Positions 17,483 through 25,325 of a DNA stretch of 64,000 bases are shown here, one piece after another (the stretch's first letter is position 1; every line of letters starts with the position of its first letter). Made by a program: the position numbers and the translations under genes. The notes under the pieces are model-generated. The model saw nothing but the letters and a program-made list of their open reading frames with translations, was not told the origin of the DNA and searched no databases. The stretch spans positions 5,038,434 to 5,102,433 of the forward strand of contig NZ_CP126981.1 in NCBI RefSeq assembly GCF_030252325.1, in the 5' to 3' direction. Source of the DNA: Candidatus Mycobacterium wuenschmannii. Lineage in GTDB: Bacteria > Actinomycetota > Actinomycetes > Mycobacteriales > Mycobacteriaceae.

Positions 17483-17640
17483 GGTGTGTCCCCACTTTCG
17501 CCGCACGGTCGCTTCTTTACACAGTACTTAGGCCGGCACATCGACCGGCGATTTTGGCACGCATACCCAGTTGCGGTGCATCTATTCGCGACTGCCGCGG
17601 GCCTTGACGGGCTCCGCACGGGGCTGCTAGACATGGCGTG

Positions 17641-17665
17641 CGCCCAAAATTGGGCGATCGCCCAA
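17641..17665. promoter_or_regulatory. Operator with three TTGGGCG half-sites upstream of P450 gene
   Basis: Three copies of the same 7-base half-site follow each other with 2-base spacers: CGCCCAA (17641-17647), TTGGGCG (17650-17656) and CGCCCAA (17659-17665). The right-hand pair forms a perfect 18-bp palindrome, attgggcgatcgcccaat (17649-17666). It ends about 20 bases before the P450 start. The size and symmetry fit a TetR-type operator, and a TetR gene lies in the same cluster. Confidence 0.75.
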
Positions 17666-17686
17666 TAAGTGCCGCTGGAGGGTTCC

Positions 17687-18889
17687 ATGACTGCCGCACC
17701 CGAGACGGACGTCTATTACGACCCGTACGACACCGCGATCAACAACGACCCGTATCCGACGTATGCGCGACTGCGCGACGAAGCGCCGCTGTACTACAAC
17801 GAGCAGTACGACTTCTGGGCGATCTCACGGCATTCCGACGTCGAGAGGGGTCTGTCGAACTGGGAGGTCTTCTCCAACCGTCGCAGCGACATCCTCGAGT
17901 TGGTGAAGTCCGAGTTCGACATGCCCCGCGGCGTGATGATGTTCCAGGATCCACCGGAGCACACGATGCTGCGCGGGCTGATGTCGCGGGTGTTCACCCC
18001 GCGCCGGATGGCCGAGATCGAAGACCAGATCCGGCAGTACTGCGTCAAGTGTCTGGACCCGCTGGTGGGGTCGGACGGCTTCGACATCATCGCCGAGTTG
18101 GCCTCGATGATGCCGATGCGGGTGATCGGTATGCTGCTGGGAATCCCTGAGTCCGAACAGATCTCGGTTCGCGATGCCAACGATGCCAACCTGCGCACCA
18201 AGCCCGGCGCACCGCTGAGGGTCGCCAACGCCGACTCGATCGCCGACGGCCGGATCTACGCCGATTACGTCGAGTGGCGGTCCAAGAACCCGTCCGACGA
18301 CCTGATGACCAACCTGCTCAACGTCGAGTTCGACGACGAGAACGGGGTGCGCCGCAAGCTGACCCGCAAAGAGGTGCTGCACTACACCCAGGTGGTCGCG
18401 GGCGCCGGCAACGAGACCACGGGCCGGCTGATCGGCTGGCTGGCCAAGGTGCTCGCCGAGCACCCCGAACAGCGCCGCGACATCGACCGCGATCGGTCGC
18501 TACTGAACCGGACCGTCGACGAGACGCTGCGCTTCGAGCCCACCGGCCCACACGTAGCCCGTTGGATGGCAAAGGATTTCGAGATCTACGGCACTACCAT
18601 TCCAGCTGGCAGCGCGATGCTCCTGCTGTTCGGTGCCGCGAACCGCGACCCCCGCCGCTACACCGACCCGGACCGCTTCAACATCCACCGGGACAACATC
18701 TCGCACATCACGTTCGGCAAGGGCGTGCACTACTGCCTGGGCGCGAACCTCGCCCGGTTGGAGGGCCGCGTCGCGCTCGACGAGATGCTCAACCGCTGGC
18801 CGGAGTGGGACATCGACTACGAGACGGCACAACTCGCATCGACATCCACCGTGCGTGGCTGGGAGAAGCTGCGGATCGTCCTGCCCTAG
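17687..18889 (+). CDS. Cytochrome P450 of the catabolic cluster
   Basis: 400 residues. Complete bacterial P450: GAGNETTGRLIGWLA (oxygen-binding I-helix), DETLRFEPTGPHVAR (ExxR region), DPDRFNIHR and the haem loop FGKGVHYCLG with Cys350. The CYP family cannot be assigned with certainty from motifs alone; it is not CYP125. GGAGGG sits before the ATG at 17687, and a palindromic operator lies just upstream. Its coding region ends overlapping the convergent TetR gene by three bases. No ferredoxin or reductase gene is in the cluster, so electrons must come from elsewhere. Probably hydroxylates the cluster's substrate. Confidence 0.88.
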   Translation: MTAAPETDVYYDPYDTAINNDPYPTYARLRDEAPLYYNEQYDFWAISRHSDVERGLSNWEVFSNRRSDILELVKSEFDMPRGVMMFQDPPEHTMLRGLMSRVFTPRRMAEIEDQIRQYCVKCLDPLVGSDGFDIIAELASMMPMRVIGMLLGIPESEQISVRDANDANLRTKPGAPLRVANADSIADGRIYADYVEWRSKNPSDDLMTNLLNVEFDDENGVRRKLTRKEVLHYTQVVAGAGNETTGRLIGWLAKVLAEHPEQRRDIDRDRSLLNRTVDETLRFEPTGPHVARWMAKDFEIYGTTIPAGSAMLLLFGAANRDPRRYTDPDRFNIHRDNISHITFGKGVHYCLGANLARLEGRVALDEMLNRWPEWDIDYETAQLASTSTVRGWEKLRIVLP

Positions 18890-19488
18890 CCGCGACGGGC
18901 TTTCGGCTGGGGCATCTCGAACTTATCCAGGAATCGGTTCACCAGCGCGATCGCCTCGTCATGACCGCCGTTGGAGCCGAGACCTTCTTCGAGGATCAGA
19001 GTGCGGCCGATCGCGGCGATCACGAACGCCAGCGCGGCCGGCGGGAAGTCGTCGGGATCCAGGTCGTGTTCGCGAACGATGAAGTTGAGCGCGGTGATCT
19101 GTTGTTCGCGCCAGCGTTCGGACCAGGCCGCGATTTCCGCACGGATTTCCTTGCGGTGGTTGGCAAGTCCGATGAACTCCAACAGCAACCGGGTGTCCTT
19201 GGGCGCGACGAGGGTATCCCAGAACGCGTGCAGCGGCCGGTCGGAGGCGAGCGCCTTCTGCTGACTCTCCAGGTATCCCGTGGCGCCGATCCGGAACACC
19301 GCGAGATACAGCTCGTCCATGGTGGGGAAGTAGTAGTGCACCAGGGCGGGCTTGACCCCGGCCTGCGCCGCGACCCGGCGCGAGGTGGCCGCGGCGTAGC
19401 CCTCTTCGACCATGATCTGGCTCGTCGCGGCGATCAGCATGTCGCGCGTCGTGGTGTCGCGAGCCTTGGGTCTGGTGGATGCGGTCAC
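18886..19488 (-). CDS. TetR-family repressor, probable regulator of the cluster
   Basis: 200 residues from the GTG at 19488 (AGGAC before it). The N-terminal helix-turn-helix is clear: ARDTTTRDMLIAATSQIM, then TSRRVAAQAGVKPALVHYYF (about residues 30-55). The rest is the helical ligand-binding domain. It is the last gene of the minus-strand operon crotonase-Rieske-small protein-TetR, 13 bases after the 108-residue gene, so it is expressed with the genes it probably controls. The three palindromic sites at 17641, 22060 and 23128 are its likely operators (inference). Confidence 0.85.
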   Translation of the reverse strand: MTASTRPKARDTTTRDMLIAATSQIMVEEGYAAATSRRVAAQAGVKPALVHYYFPTMDELYLAVFRIGATGYLESQQKALASDRPLHAFWDTLVAPKDTRLLLEFIGLANHRKEIRAEIAAWSERWREQQITALNFIVREHDLDPDDFPPAALAFVIAAIGRTLILEEGLGSNGGHDEAIALVNRFLDKFEMPQPKARRG

Positions 19489-19501
19489 GGGTTCGGTCCT
19501 A

Positions 19502-19828
19502 TCACACCGCGGGTTCGGCGACCATCTCGAAGAAGGCGGCACCCGAGTCCGGGATGCGGTTCTGCTTGAACACGTTGACCGCGTAGGAGACCAGGATCAT
19601 CGAATACAGCAGGTGCAGCAGCGTCGCAGCGTCCTCGGGTAGGTCGTCGATGTCGAGTCCGTTGAGATAGCCGACGGCCTCCTCGGCGCGCGGTGCGATC
19701 GCGTCGTAGAACGCGACCAGCTCGTCGAACGGTTTCGACAGCCGTGCTTCGTAGCGCTGCGCCCGGGTCGGCAGCGCCCAGTCGGCGACGAACGGTTCGA
19801 GGTCGGAAAACCCTTGGGGCAGAGACAT
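19502..19828 (-). CDS. Small companion protein of Rieske oxygenase
   Basis: 108 residues (MSLPQGFSDLEPFVADWALP...). The ATG overlaps the Rieske stop by one base (TGATG), so the two are translationally coupled. It is helical and acidic, with no signal or metal motif (LSKPFDELVAFYDAIAPR, DLPEDAATLLHLLYSMILVSY). It is not a classical beta subunit of ring-hydroxylating dioxygenases (no SnoaL/cystatin-like pattern seen). Its coupling suggests an accessory subunit or stabilising factor for the oxygenase. Function unknown. Confidence 0.78.
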   Translation of the reverse strand: MSLPQGFSDLEPFVADWALPTRAQRYEARLSKPFDELVAFYDAIAPRAEEAVGYLNGLDIDDLPEDAATLLHLLYSMILVSYAVNVFKQNRIPDSGAAFFEMVAEPAV

Positions 19829-21129
19829 CAGACTTCCTTCGCGGACTCGTACGCCCCGACGGTGTCGCGGATGACGGTGTGGAACTGCCGGATCAGCAAC
19901 TCCTGGTCGCTGAGGTGAAAGGTGTTCTGCGCCCGAGTCTTGAGCGCGGAGTGGGTGGCCTCGATGGTGTTGACGTCCTGCATGGCGAACTCGATCGTGC
20001 TGTCCACCACCAACTCCTGCGCCAGCCGATCGGCGGCGTCGGCGGGTGGCACAAAATACAGGTCGATTTCGTAGATGTGCGTGTCGACCGTCTCGGGCCA
20101 ATAGGTGTAGGTGATGTAGTAGTTGCGGGCCCAGAGCTGGATGGAGATGTTCGGGAACACCCAGAACTGGTCGTTGCCCCAGGAGGCGATTCCGCCGCGG
20201 TTCAAGAAGTCGGCAGATTCGTCGATACCGATGTCCGGAACGTCGTCGGGCCCGAAAAGGCCTGCGCGGAATAGCTTGTAGACCCAGCGCTGGTCCTGAC
20301 GCGCCGGACCCGCGGTGCCGGGTTCGCGGGCCGGCAGCGGTGGCGGGCCGGGCACCGAGGTGAGCATGTGCGGCCGGAACAGGTCGTAGTGGTACGAGTC
20401 GACCGGCGGCACCATCATCTCGGCCTTGGCGACGTCCGGGTCGATGAAGCGGCCGTGCACGTAAGGCGGGTGGTACCACTCGCACACCGAGTCGACGGCG
20501 AGCTTCCAGTTGCCGTTGATCCGGGTGGAGAACCCGTAGTGCTGGGTCATCTTGTCGAACGGATAGGCCTCGATGCCCAGCAATCCGTCACCCAGGAATT
20601 CGCGGAGCGGGGCCGGGTCTTCGGCGAGGTTGACGAAGATGAAGCCAGCCCACACCTCGCAGTGCACCGGCGGCATCCGCAGCGAGTCCTTGTCGAGGTT
20701 GAAGAACTCACCTTCGTTGGTGATGTGGTTGACCTTGCCGTCCAACCCGTAGCGCCAGCCGTGGTACTTGCAGGAGAATGCCCGGCAGTTACCCGAGGAC
20801 TCCTCACCCGGATGTTCTTGCCAGACCACCTTGTTGCCGCGGTGGGCGCAGACGTTGTGGAATGCATGCACGGTGTCGCCTGCGTCGCGGGCGATCACGA
20901 TTGACGCCAACCGGCCGGGCAGATCGCGGGTGAAGTAGGAGCCCTTGCGCGGCAGTCGCTCGATTCGCCCGACGCACAACCAGTTTCGCTTGAACACTGC
21001 CTCGCGCTCGGCAGCGAAGAACTCCGGTGAGATGGAGTCCTCGTAATTGACCGGTGCAGTGCCAAGTTCGGGGTAGTCGGTGGTGAACTTGCCGCGCCCG
21101 GTCGATAACCGCTGCTGGATGCTGGTCAT
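19828..21129 (-). CDS. Rieske non-haem iron oxygenase, alpha subunit type
   Basis: 433 residues. The Rieske [2Fe-2S] site is intact: C94-A-H96 (NVCAHRGN) and C120-K-Y-H123 (SCKYHGW). The catalytic domain carries the mononuclear iron ligands in VDSVCEWYHPPYVHG (H220 and H225, bridging Asp213) with a late Asp (QDVNTIEATH) as the probable third ligand. Such enzymes hydroxylate aromatic or alicyclic rings or demethylate with O2. It overlaps the upstream crotonase gene and the downstream small gene. No reductase or ferredoxin is present in the window. Confidence 0.9.
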   Translation of the reverse strand: MTSIQQRLSTGRGKFTTDYPELGTAPVNYEDSISPEFFAAEREAVFKRNWLCVGRIERLPRKGSYFTRDLPGRLASIVIARDAGDTVHAFHNVCAHRGNKVVWQEHPGEESSGNCRAFSCKYHGWRYGLDGKVNHITNEGEFFNLDKDSLRMPPVHCEVWAGFIFVNLAEDPAPLREFLGDGLLGIEAYPFDKMTQHYGFSTRINGNWKLAVDSVCEWYHPPYVHGRFIDPDVAKAEMMVPPVDSYHYDLFRPHMLTSVPGPPPLPAREPGTAGPARQDQRWVYKLFRAGLFGPDDVPDIGIDESADFLNRGGIASWGNDQFWVFPNISIQLWARNYYITYTYWPETVDTHIYEIDLYFVPPADAADRLAQELVVDSTIEFAMQDVNTIEATHSALKTRAQNTFHLSDQELLIRQFHTVIRDTVGAYESAKEV

Positions 21130-22022
21130 GAGTGGGCTCCTTCTTGTGCCGTTGCACCGTTCGGCGCGGTGCTCCAGGGCTCCTGGTCCCAGGCCCTGTC
21201 AAGCGGCGCCATCTCGCCACCGAACGGGAAGAACACGCGCTGCGCGTAGGTTTCTCGGCCCAGGCCGTGGCCGAGCTCGTTGACGAAGGCCCGCTTGAGC
21301 GGGTTGGTGAACAGTTGCCGCGTGTATCGCAATGTCAGCGGCGGTCGCTTGATCAGCTCACGCGCGTGGTCCCAGGCCCGGTCCAACAACTTGTCCTTGG
21401 GCAGCACCTCGTTGACCACGCCCCACTCCTTGGCTTCCTGTGCGCTGACCTTCTGGCCCGTGAGCAGGAAGTAGCGTGCGCGGTTGTGCCCCGCGAGCAC
21501 GCTCCAGATCACGTGTTGACCGTCGCCGGGCACCTGCCCACGCGGGAAGTGTGAGGCGTCCTGGAAGTAGGCGTCCTCGGAGGCCAGCACGATATCGCCC
21601 ATGATCGGCACCTCGGAGTGCATGTTGCACGGACCGTTGACCGCACTGATCATCGGTACATCGACGTCAAGCACGTTGAAGATGAGATGACGTGCATACC
21701 AAGCCTTTTCGTCGAGCTTATGTGTCCCACGGTCGTCGGGCATGGCCTGATAGATGGGGTGCTCGGGCGGTTCGCCGTTAGGTAGGCGGCCCCAGTTGGC
21801 GTTGTAGTTCTCACCGGTGCCGGTATGGATGAGCACCTTGATCTCGCGGTCCCCGGCGATGTCGGCGAATGCGTCGGACATCTCGTCGTGCGCCTTCCAG
21901 CTCCACACCAGGCTGTCGCCGTTGGTGTGGCACTGCATGAACAGGATTCCATCGTCGGTGAGTTCGAACTGGTAGTTGGCGTAGCTGTTCTGGTACTCGC
22001 TGAATCTCGTCCGCTTGGGCAT
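21126..22022 (-). CDS. Crotonase-fold C-C hydrolase resembling 6-oxocamphor hydrolase
   Basis: 298 residues. Classical hydratase glutamates are not evident. Instead the protein tracks Rhodococcus 6-oxocamphor hydrolase (compared from memory): SLVW with Trp40, AHDE, DIAxDRExKV, HTGTG, NGPxxxH, DIVLAxExAxFQD, HFPxGxVPGDGxHV and RYFLLTGQ. The known OCH active-site residues H122, H145, D154 and E244 correspond to H135, H158, D167 and E257 here with a constant shift of 13, caused by one insertion between residues 70 and 120. OCH opens a bicyclic beta-diketone by a retro-Claisen reaction. First gene of the operon with the Rieske genes and TetR; an operator lies 38 bases upstream. Confidence 0.85.
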   Translation of the reverse strand: MPKRTRFSEYQNSYANYQFELTDDGILFMQCHTNGDSLVWSWKAHDEMSDAFADIAGDREIKVLIHTGTGENYNANWGRLPNGEPPEHPIYQAMPDDRGTHKLDEKAWYARHLIFNVLDVDVPMISAVNGPCNMHSEVPIMGDIVLASEDAYFQDASHFPRGQVPGDGQHVIWSVLAGHNRARYFLLTGQKVSAQEAKEWGVVNEVLPKDKLLDRAWDHARELIKRPPLTLRYTRQLFTNPLKRAFVNELGHGLGRETYAQRVFFPFGGEMAPLDRAWDQEPWSTAPNGATAQEGAHS

Positions 22023-22059
22023 TCAGTCGTCTCGCTCCCCGTATCGGCGTCCGCAGTGT

Positions 22060-22075
22060 TTGAGCGATCGCCCAA
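22060..22075. promoter_or_regulatory. Operator upstream of the oxocamphor-hydrolase-like operon
   Basis: TTGAGCG-AT-CGCCCAA matches the palindrome at the P450 gene in 15 of 16 positions. It lies 38-53 bases upstream of the crotonase ATG (minus strand), where a repressor could block the promoter. It is probably bound by the operon's own TetR. Confidence 0.65.
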
Positions 22076-22119
22076 TTAGTCGTCCCATCGTTACACCGTC
22101 CGCGCACGGCGGTCAAGGC

Positions 22120-23097
22120 TTAGCGGCCCGTCAGTTGCGCGACGACCGGTGCGAAGGACCTGATCTGGGACTGCTGCACGGTGACGTAGTTGACGCCGAG
22201 CGCTTCCCGTCGCGAAAAGAGCAGGTCCACAACGGTTTCCAACGGGCCTACCAGCACGTTGGGGTGGTCGCGCAGCACATCGGCCGAAATGCCGGTCGAC
22301 GCTGCCGCTTTGGCGAGCGCACCCTCGGGATCGTCGGTGATCGCGGTGAAGTAGGGCGAGCCCTCGATCTCCAGTCGGCCGAACCGCTCGCCGGCGGCGG
22401 CCCGCACGGCCTCCATGCGGTGCCGCGCGACGGTCTGCGGGTCGCGGCCGTCGGCATCGCGCGCGACGAACGGCACGCTGGACATGCTGACGATGTCGGC
22501 CTCGCGACCGGCGAACTTCAGCATCCGCGGACCGCCACCGCCGATCATGATCGGCGGGTGCGGCTGCTGCACCGGTCGTGGGGTTCCGGCGTAGCCGCGG
22601 ACCTGCACCTGCCTGCCGGCGTACTCGATCTGTCCACCGGCCCAGTGCGCCTTGATCAGCCCGATTGCCTCGGCCAGCTTCTCCATCCGCCGGCCCGGCC
22701 GGTCGAACGTCAAACCCATTGCGTTGTATTCGGTTTCACTCCACCCGGCGCCGATGCCCAGTTCCAGGCGCCCGTCGGACAGCAGGTCCAGAGTCGCGGT
22801 CTCCTTCGCCAGGACGGCGGGCACGTGATAGTCGATGCAGAACACCCGGCAGCCGATCCGCAACGTCTCGGTGACAGCGGCGGCCGCGGCCATGGCCGCG
22901 ATCGGTGCGAGGTCCTGACGCGGCGAGCGGGCCACTTTCTGCGCGGGTCCCGGGCCCAGGTAGTGGTCGGCGAGGAAAAGCGTTGAGTAGCCGAGGTCTT
23001 CGACTTCGCGAACGGTGTCGCGCCATTCGCGTCCGCCTGCCGCGTTGGTCGCCTGCACGGCGAAGCGAAACGGGGGCCTGTCCATGGGCTTGACCAT
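22120..23097 (-). CDS. LLM-class F420-dependent oxidoreductase (MSMEG_2516-like family)
   Basis: 325 residues. Luciferase-like TIM-barrel protein with RPPFRFAVQ at the start, DLGYSTLFLADHY, LRIGCRVFCIDYHVPAVLAKE, TLDLLSDGRLELGIGAGW and PIMIGGGG. This is the pattern of a mycobacterial F420-dependent oxidoreductase subfamily. Members reduce or oxygenate varied substrates with F420 or FMN. The next ATG, at 23085, is also possible. On the minus strand a good -10 (TATCAT, complement of 23110-23115) lies upstream and the divergent operator at 23128 falls on its -35, so it is likely controlled with the cluster. Confidence 0.82.
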   Translation of the reverse strand: MVKPMDRPPFRFAVQATNAAGGREWRDTVREVEDLGYSTLFLADHYLGPGPAQKVARSPRQDLAPIAAMAAAAAVTETLRIGCRVFCIDYHVPAVLAKETATLDLLSDGRLELGIGAGWSETEYNAMGLTFDRPGRRMEKLAEAIGLIKAHWAGGQIEYAGRQVQVRGYAGTPRPVQQPHPPIMIGGGGPRMLKFAGREADIVSMSSVPFVARDADGRDPQTVARHRMEAVRAAAGERFGRLEIEGSPYFTAITDDPEGALAKAAASTGISADVLRDHPNVLVGPLETVVDLLFSRREALGVNYVTVQQSQIRSFAPVVAQLTGR

Positions 23098-23127
23098 AAA
23101 CGACGGGGAATGATAGGCATGACTGGT

Positions 23128-23143
23128 TTGGGCAGTCGCTCAG
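23128..23143. promoter_or_regulatory. Divergent operator between LLM gene and SDR-ALDH operon
   Basis: TTGGGCA-GT-CGCTCAG matches the cluster palindrome in 12 of 16 positions. It sits 31 bases upstream of the LLM start and 5 bases before the SDR GTG, and overlaps the expected -35 of the LLM promoter. It is the weakest of the three sites in the cluster, and real only if the same TetR binds it. Confidence 0.45.
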
Positions 23144-23147
23144 GAAA

Positions 23148-23864
23148 GTGGGTCGAGGGTTGAAGACGGCGGTCGTCACTGGCGGTGCCTCGGGTATTGG
23201 TCGCGCGATCACCAAACGCCTTCGGGCCGACGGCTTTCAAGTGGCCGTGCTCGACCTGACGCCATCCGACGACGAGTTCGGCCGCGTCGTCGACGTCACC
23301 GACCGCGATCAGGTCGACGCCGCGATCGCGGCCGTCCGTCAACAACTCGGTCCCGTTCTGGTACTGGTCAATTCGGCCGGGATGACGGGTTTCCAGAAGT
23401 TCTCCAAGATCAGCTTCGCGGAATGGTCCAAGGTGATCGACGTCAACCTCAACGGCGTCTTCCATACCACCCAGGCGGTGCTGCCGGACATGGTCGAGGC
23501 GGGGTGGGGGCGCATTGTCAACATCTCGTCGTCCAGCACGCACTCCGGCCAGCAGTTGATGGCGCACTATGTCGCCGCGAAATCCGCGGTGAACGGCCTG
23601 ACCAAGTCGCTGGCACTGGAATACGGGCCCAAGGGCATCACCGTCAACGCCGTGCCGCCCGGCTTCGTGGACACCCCGATGCTGCGCGGAGCCGAGAGCA
23701 AGCACCAACTCGGCGGAACCGTCGAGGACCACATCGACCGCACCCCGGTGCGCCGGGTAGGTCGGCCCGAGGACATCGCCGCGGCATGCGCCTTCTTCAT
23801 CTCCGAAGAGGCCGGCTACATCACCGGCCAGATCCTCGGCGTCAACGGCGGCCGCAACACCTGA
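23148..23864 (+). CDS. Short-chain dehydrogenase of the catabolic cluster
   Basis: 238 residues. TGGASGIG (cofactor loop), NSAG, catalytic Ser in VNISSSSTHSG and YVAAK are present; Asp in VLDLTP after the second strand suggests NAD rather than NADP. The tail VNGGRNT is typical of classical SDRs. The GTG at 23148 has AGGAAA right before it; a TTG at 23160 would give a shorter start at LKTAVVTGG. The gene is followed after nine bases by an aldehyde dehydrogenase. In an oxocamphor-type pathway it could oxidise the hydroxylated ring carbon to the ketone needed by the hydrolase (inference). Confidence 0.85.
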   Translation: MGRGLKTAVVTGGASGIGRAITKRLRADGFQVAVLDLTPSDDEFGRVVDVTDRDQVDAAIAAVRQQLGPVLVLVNSAGMTGFQKFSKISFAEWSKVIDVNLNGVFHTTQAVLPDMVEAGWGRIVNISSSSTHSGQQLMAHYVAAKSAVNGLTKSLALEYGPKGITVNAVPPGFVDTPMLRGAESKHQLGGTVEDHIDRTPVRRVGRPEDIAAACAFFISEEAGYITGQILGVNGGRNT

Positions 23865-23873
23865 GAGGACCAG

Positions 23874-25325
23874 ATGTACCAACGGGACCAGCTCTTCATC
23901 GACGGCAAGTGGTCTGCGGCGCAGAGTGATTCGGTCATCACGGTCGTATCCCCGCACAGCGGGGACGAAATCGGTCGCGCGGCGTGTGCGGGTCCGGCCG
24001 ATGTCGACCGTGCGGTGCAGGCGGCGCGCGCTGCGTTCGACACCGGACCGTGGCCGCGGCTGCAGCCCGCTGAGCGGATCGAGGCGATCGGTCGACTGGC
24101 CGGCGTCTACAAGGAGCGGCGACCGGACATGGCGGCGCTCATCTCCGCCGAGATCGGCGCGCCGATCTCCTTCGCCAAACGGGCGCAGGTCGGCCTGCCG
24201 ATGATGATGATGTCGGCGTTTTGTGGCATCGCCGGAAGTTACCCGTGGCAGCAGGACCGTCCGGGCTTGTACGGCAAGGACATTCGGATCCTCAAGCAGC
24301 CGGTTGGGGTCGTCGCGGCGATCGTGCCGTGGAACATGCCCCAGTTTCTGACCGTCACAAAGGTGGTGCCGGCGCTGTTGGCGGGGTGCACGGTGGTGCT
24401 CAAGCCCGCACCCGAGTCGGTGCTCGACGCACAGTTGCTCGCGGAACTGGTCGCCGAGGCCGACCTGCCCCCCGGCGTACTGAACGTGGTGCCCGGCGGT
24501 CGCGACGTCGGCGAGCAACTCGTCAGCCACGACGGCGTCGACAAGGTGTCGTTCACCGGTTCCACCGCGGCGGGTCGCCAGGTGGCGATCGCCTGCGCGC
24601 AGGGACTCAAGCAGGTCAGTCTCGAATTGGGTGGCAAGTCGGCGGCCATCGTGCTCGACGACGCGGACCCGGCCGCGGTGGCGGCGGGAATCCAGATGGC
24701 CAGCCTGGCCAACAGCGGACAGGTCTGCAACGCGCTGAGTCGCATCCTGGTGCCGGAGGCCCGCGAGGCGGAGTTCGTCGACGCGCTGGCCGCGGGAATG
24801 TCGGAGATGTCGGTCGGCGACCCGTCCGATCCCCACACGCAGATCGGTCCGCTGGTGGCTCAGCGCCAGCAAGAGCGCGTGCGCGGCTACATCGAATCGG
24901 GCGCCAGCGAGGGAGCCAGGCTGGTCGTCGGCGGAGCCGAGATGCCCGACGGTCTGGACACCGGATGGTACGTGCGCCCCACGCTGTTCAGCGGGGCAAA
25001 CAACGACATGCGGATCGCCCGCGAGGAGATCTTCGGCCCGGTGCTGACCGTCATCTCCTACCGCGACGAGGACGACGCCCTGCGGATCGCCAACGACACC
25101 GAATATGGGCTTGCCGGTTCGGTGTTCACCGCCGACACCGATCGCGGAATCGGCGTCGCGGCGCGGGTGCGGTCCGGCACTTTCGGCGTCAACGAGGGCT
25201 ACATCATGGATCCCGCGGCACCGTTCGGCGGCGTCAAGGCCAGTGGCTACGGCCGCGAACTCGGGATCGAAGGTATCGACAGTTACACGGTGAGCCAGTC
25301 GATTTCGGTTGCGGCGCAGCGTTAA
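23874..25325 (+). CDS. NAD-dependent aldehyde dehydrogenase
   Basis: 483 residues, standard length. Motifs: PWNMPQFLTVTKVVPALLAG, FTGSTAAGR, catalytic Glu in LELGGKSA, catalytic Cys in NSGQVCNALSR, and EEIFGPVLTV. It oxidises an aldehyde to the acid with NAD(P)+. AGAGGACC precedes the ATG. The gene follows the SDR in one operon and probably handles an aldehyde formed during breakdown of the cluster's substrate. Its stop overlaps that of the convergent secreted-protein gene. Confidence 0.92.
   Translation: MYQRDQLFIDGKWSAAQSDSVITVVSPHSGDEIGRAACAGPADVDRAVQAARAAFDTGPWPRLQPAERIEAIGRLAGVYKERRPDMAALISAEIGAPISFAKRAQVGLPMMMMSAFCGIAGSYPWQQDRPGLYGKDIRILKQPVGVVAAIVPWNMPQFLTVTKVVPALLAGCTVVLKPAPESVLDAQLLAELVAEADLPPGVLNVVPGGRDVGEQLVSHDGVDKVSFTGSTAAGRQVAIACAQGLKQVSLELGGKSAAIVLDDADPAAVAAGIQMASLANSGQVCNALSRILVPEAREAEFVDALAAGMSEMSVGDPSDPHTQIGPLVAQRQQERVRGYIESGASEGARLVVGGAEMPDGLDTGWYVRPTLFSGANNDMRIAREEIFGPVLTVISYRDEDDALRIANDTEYGLAGSVFTADTDRGIGVAARVRSGTFGVNEGYIMDPAAPFGGVKASGYGRELGIEGIDSYTVSQSISVAAQR

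Noticed and set aside
22710..24872. 720-codon open frame on the minus strand
   Set aside because: It lies opposite the SDR and ALDH genes, has Arg/His/Gly-rich low-complexity composition typical of antisense frames in GC-rich DNA, and shows no motif.
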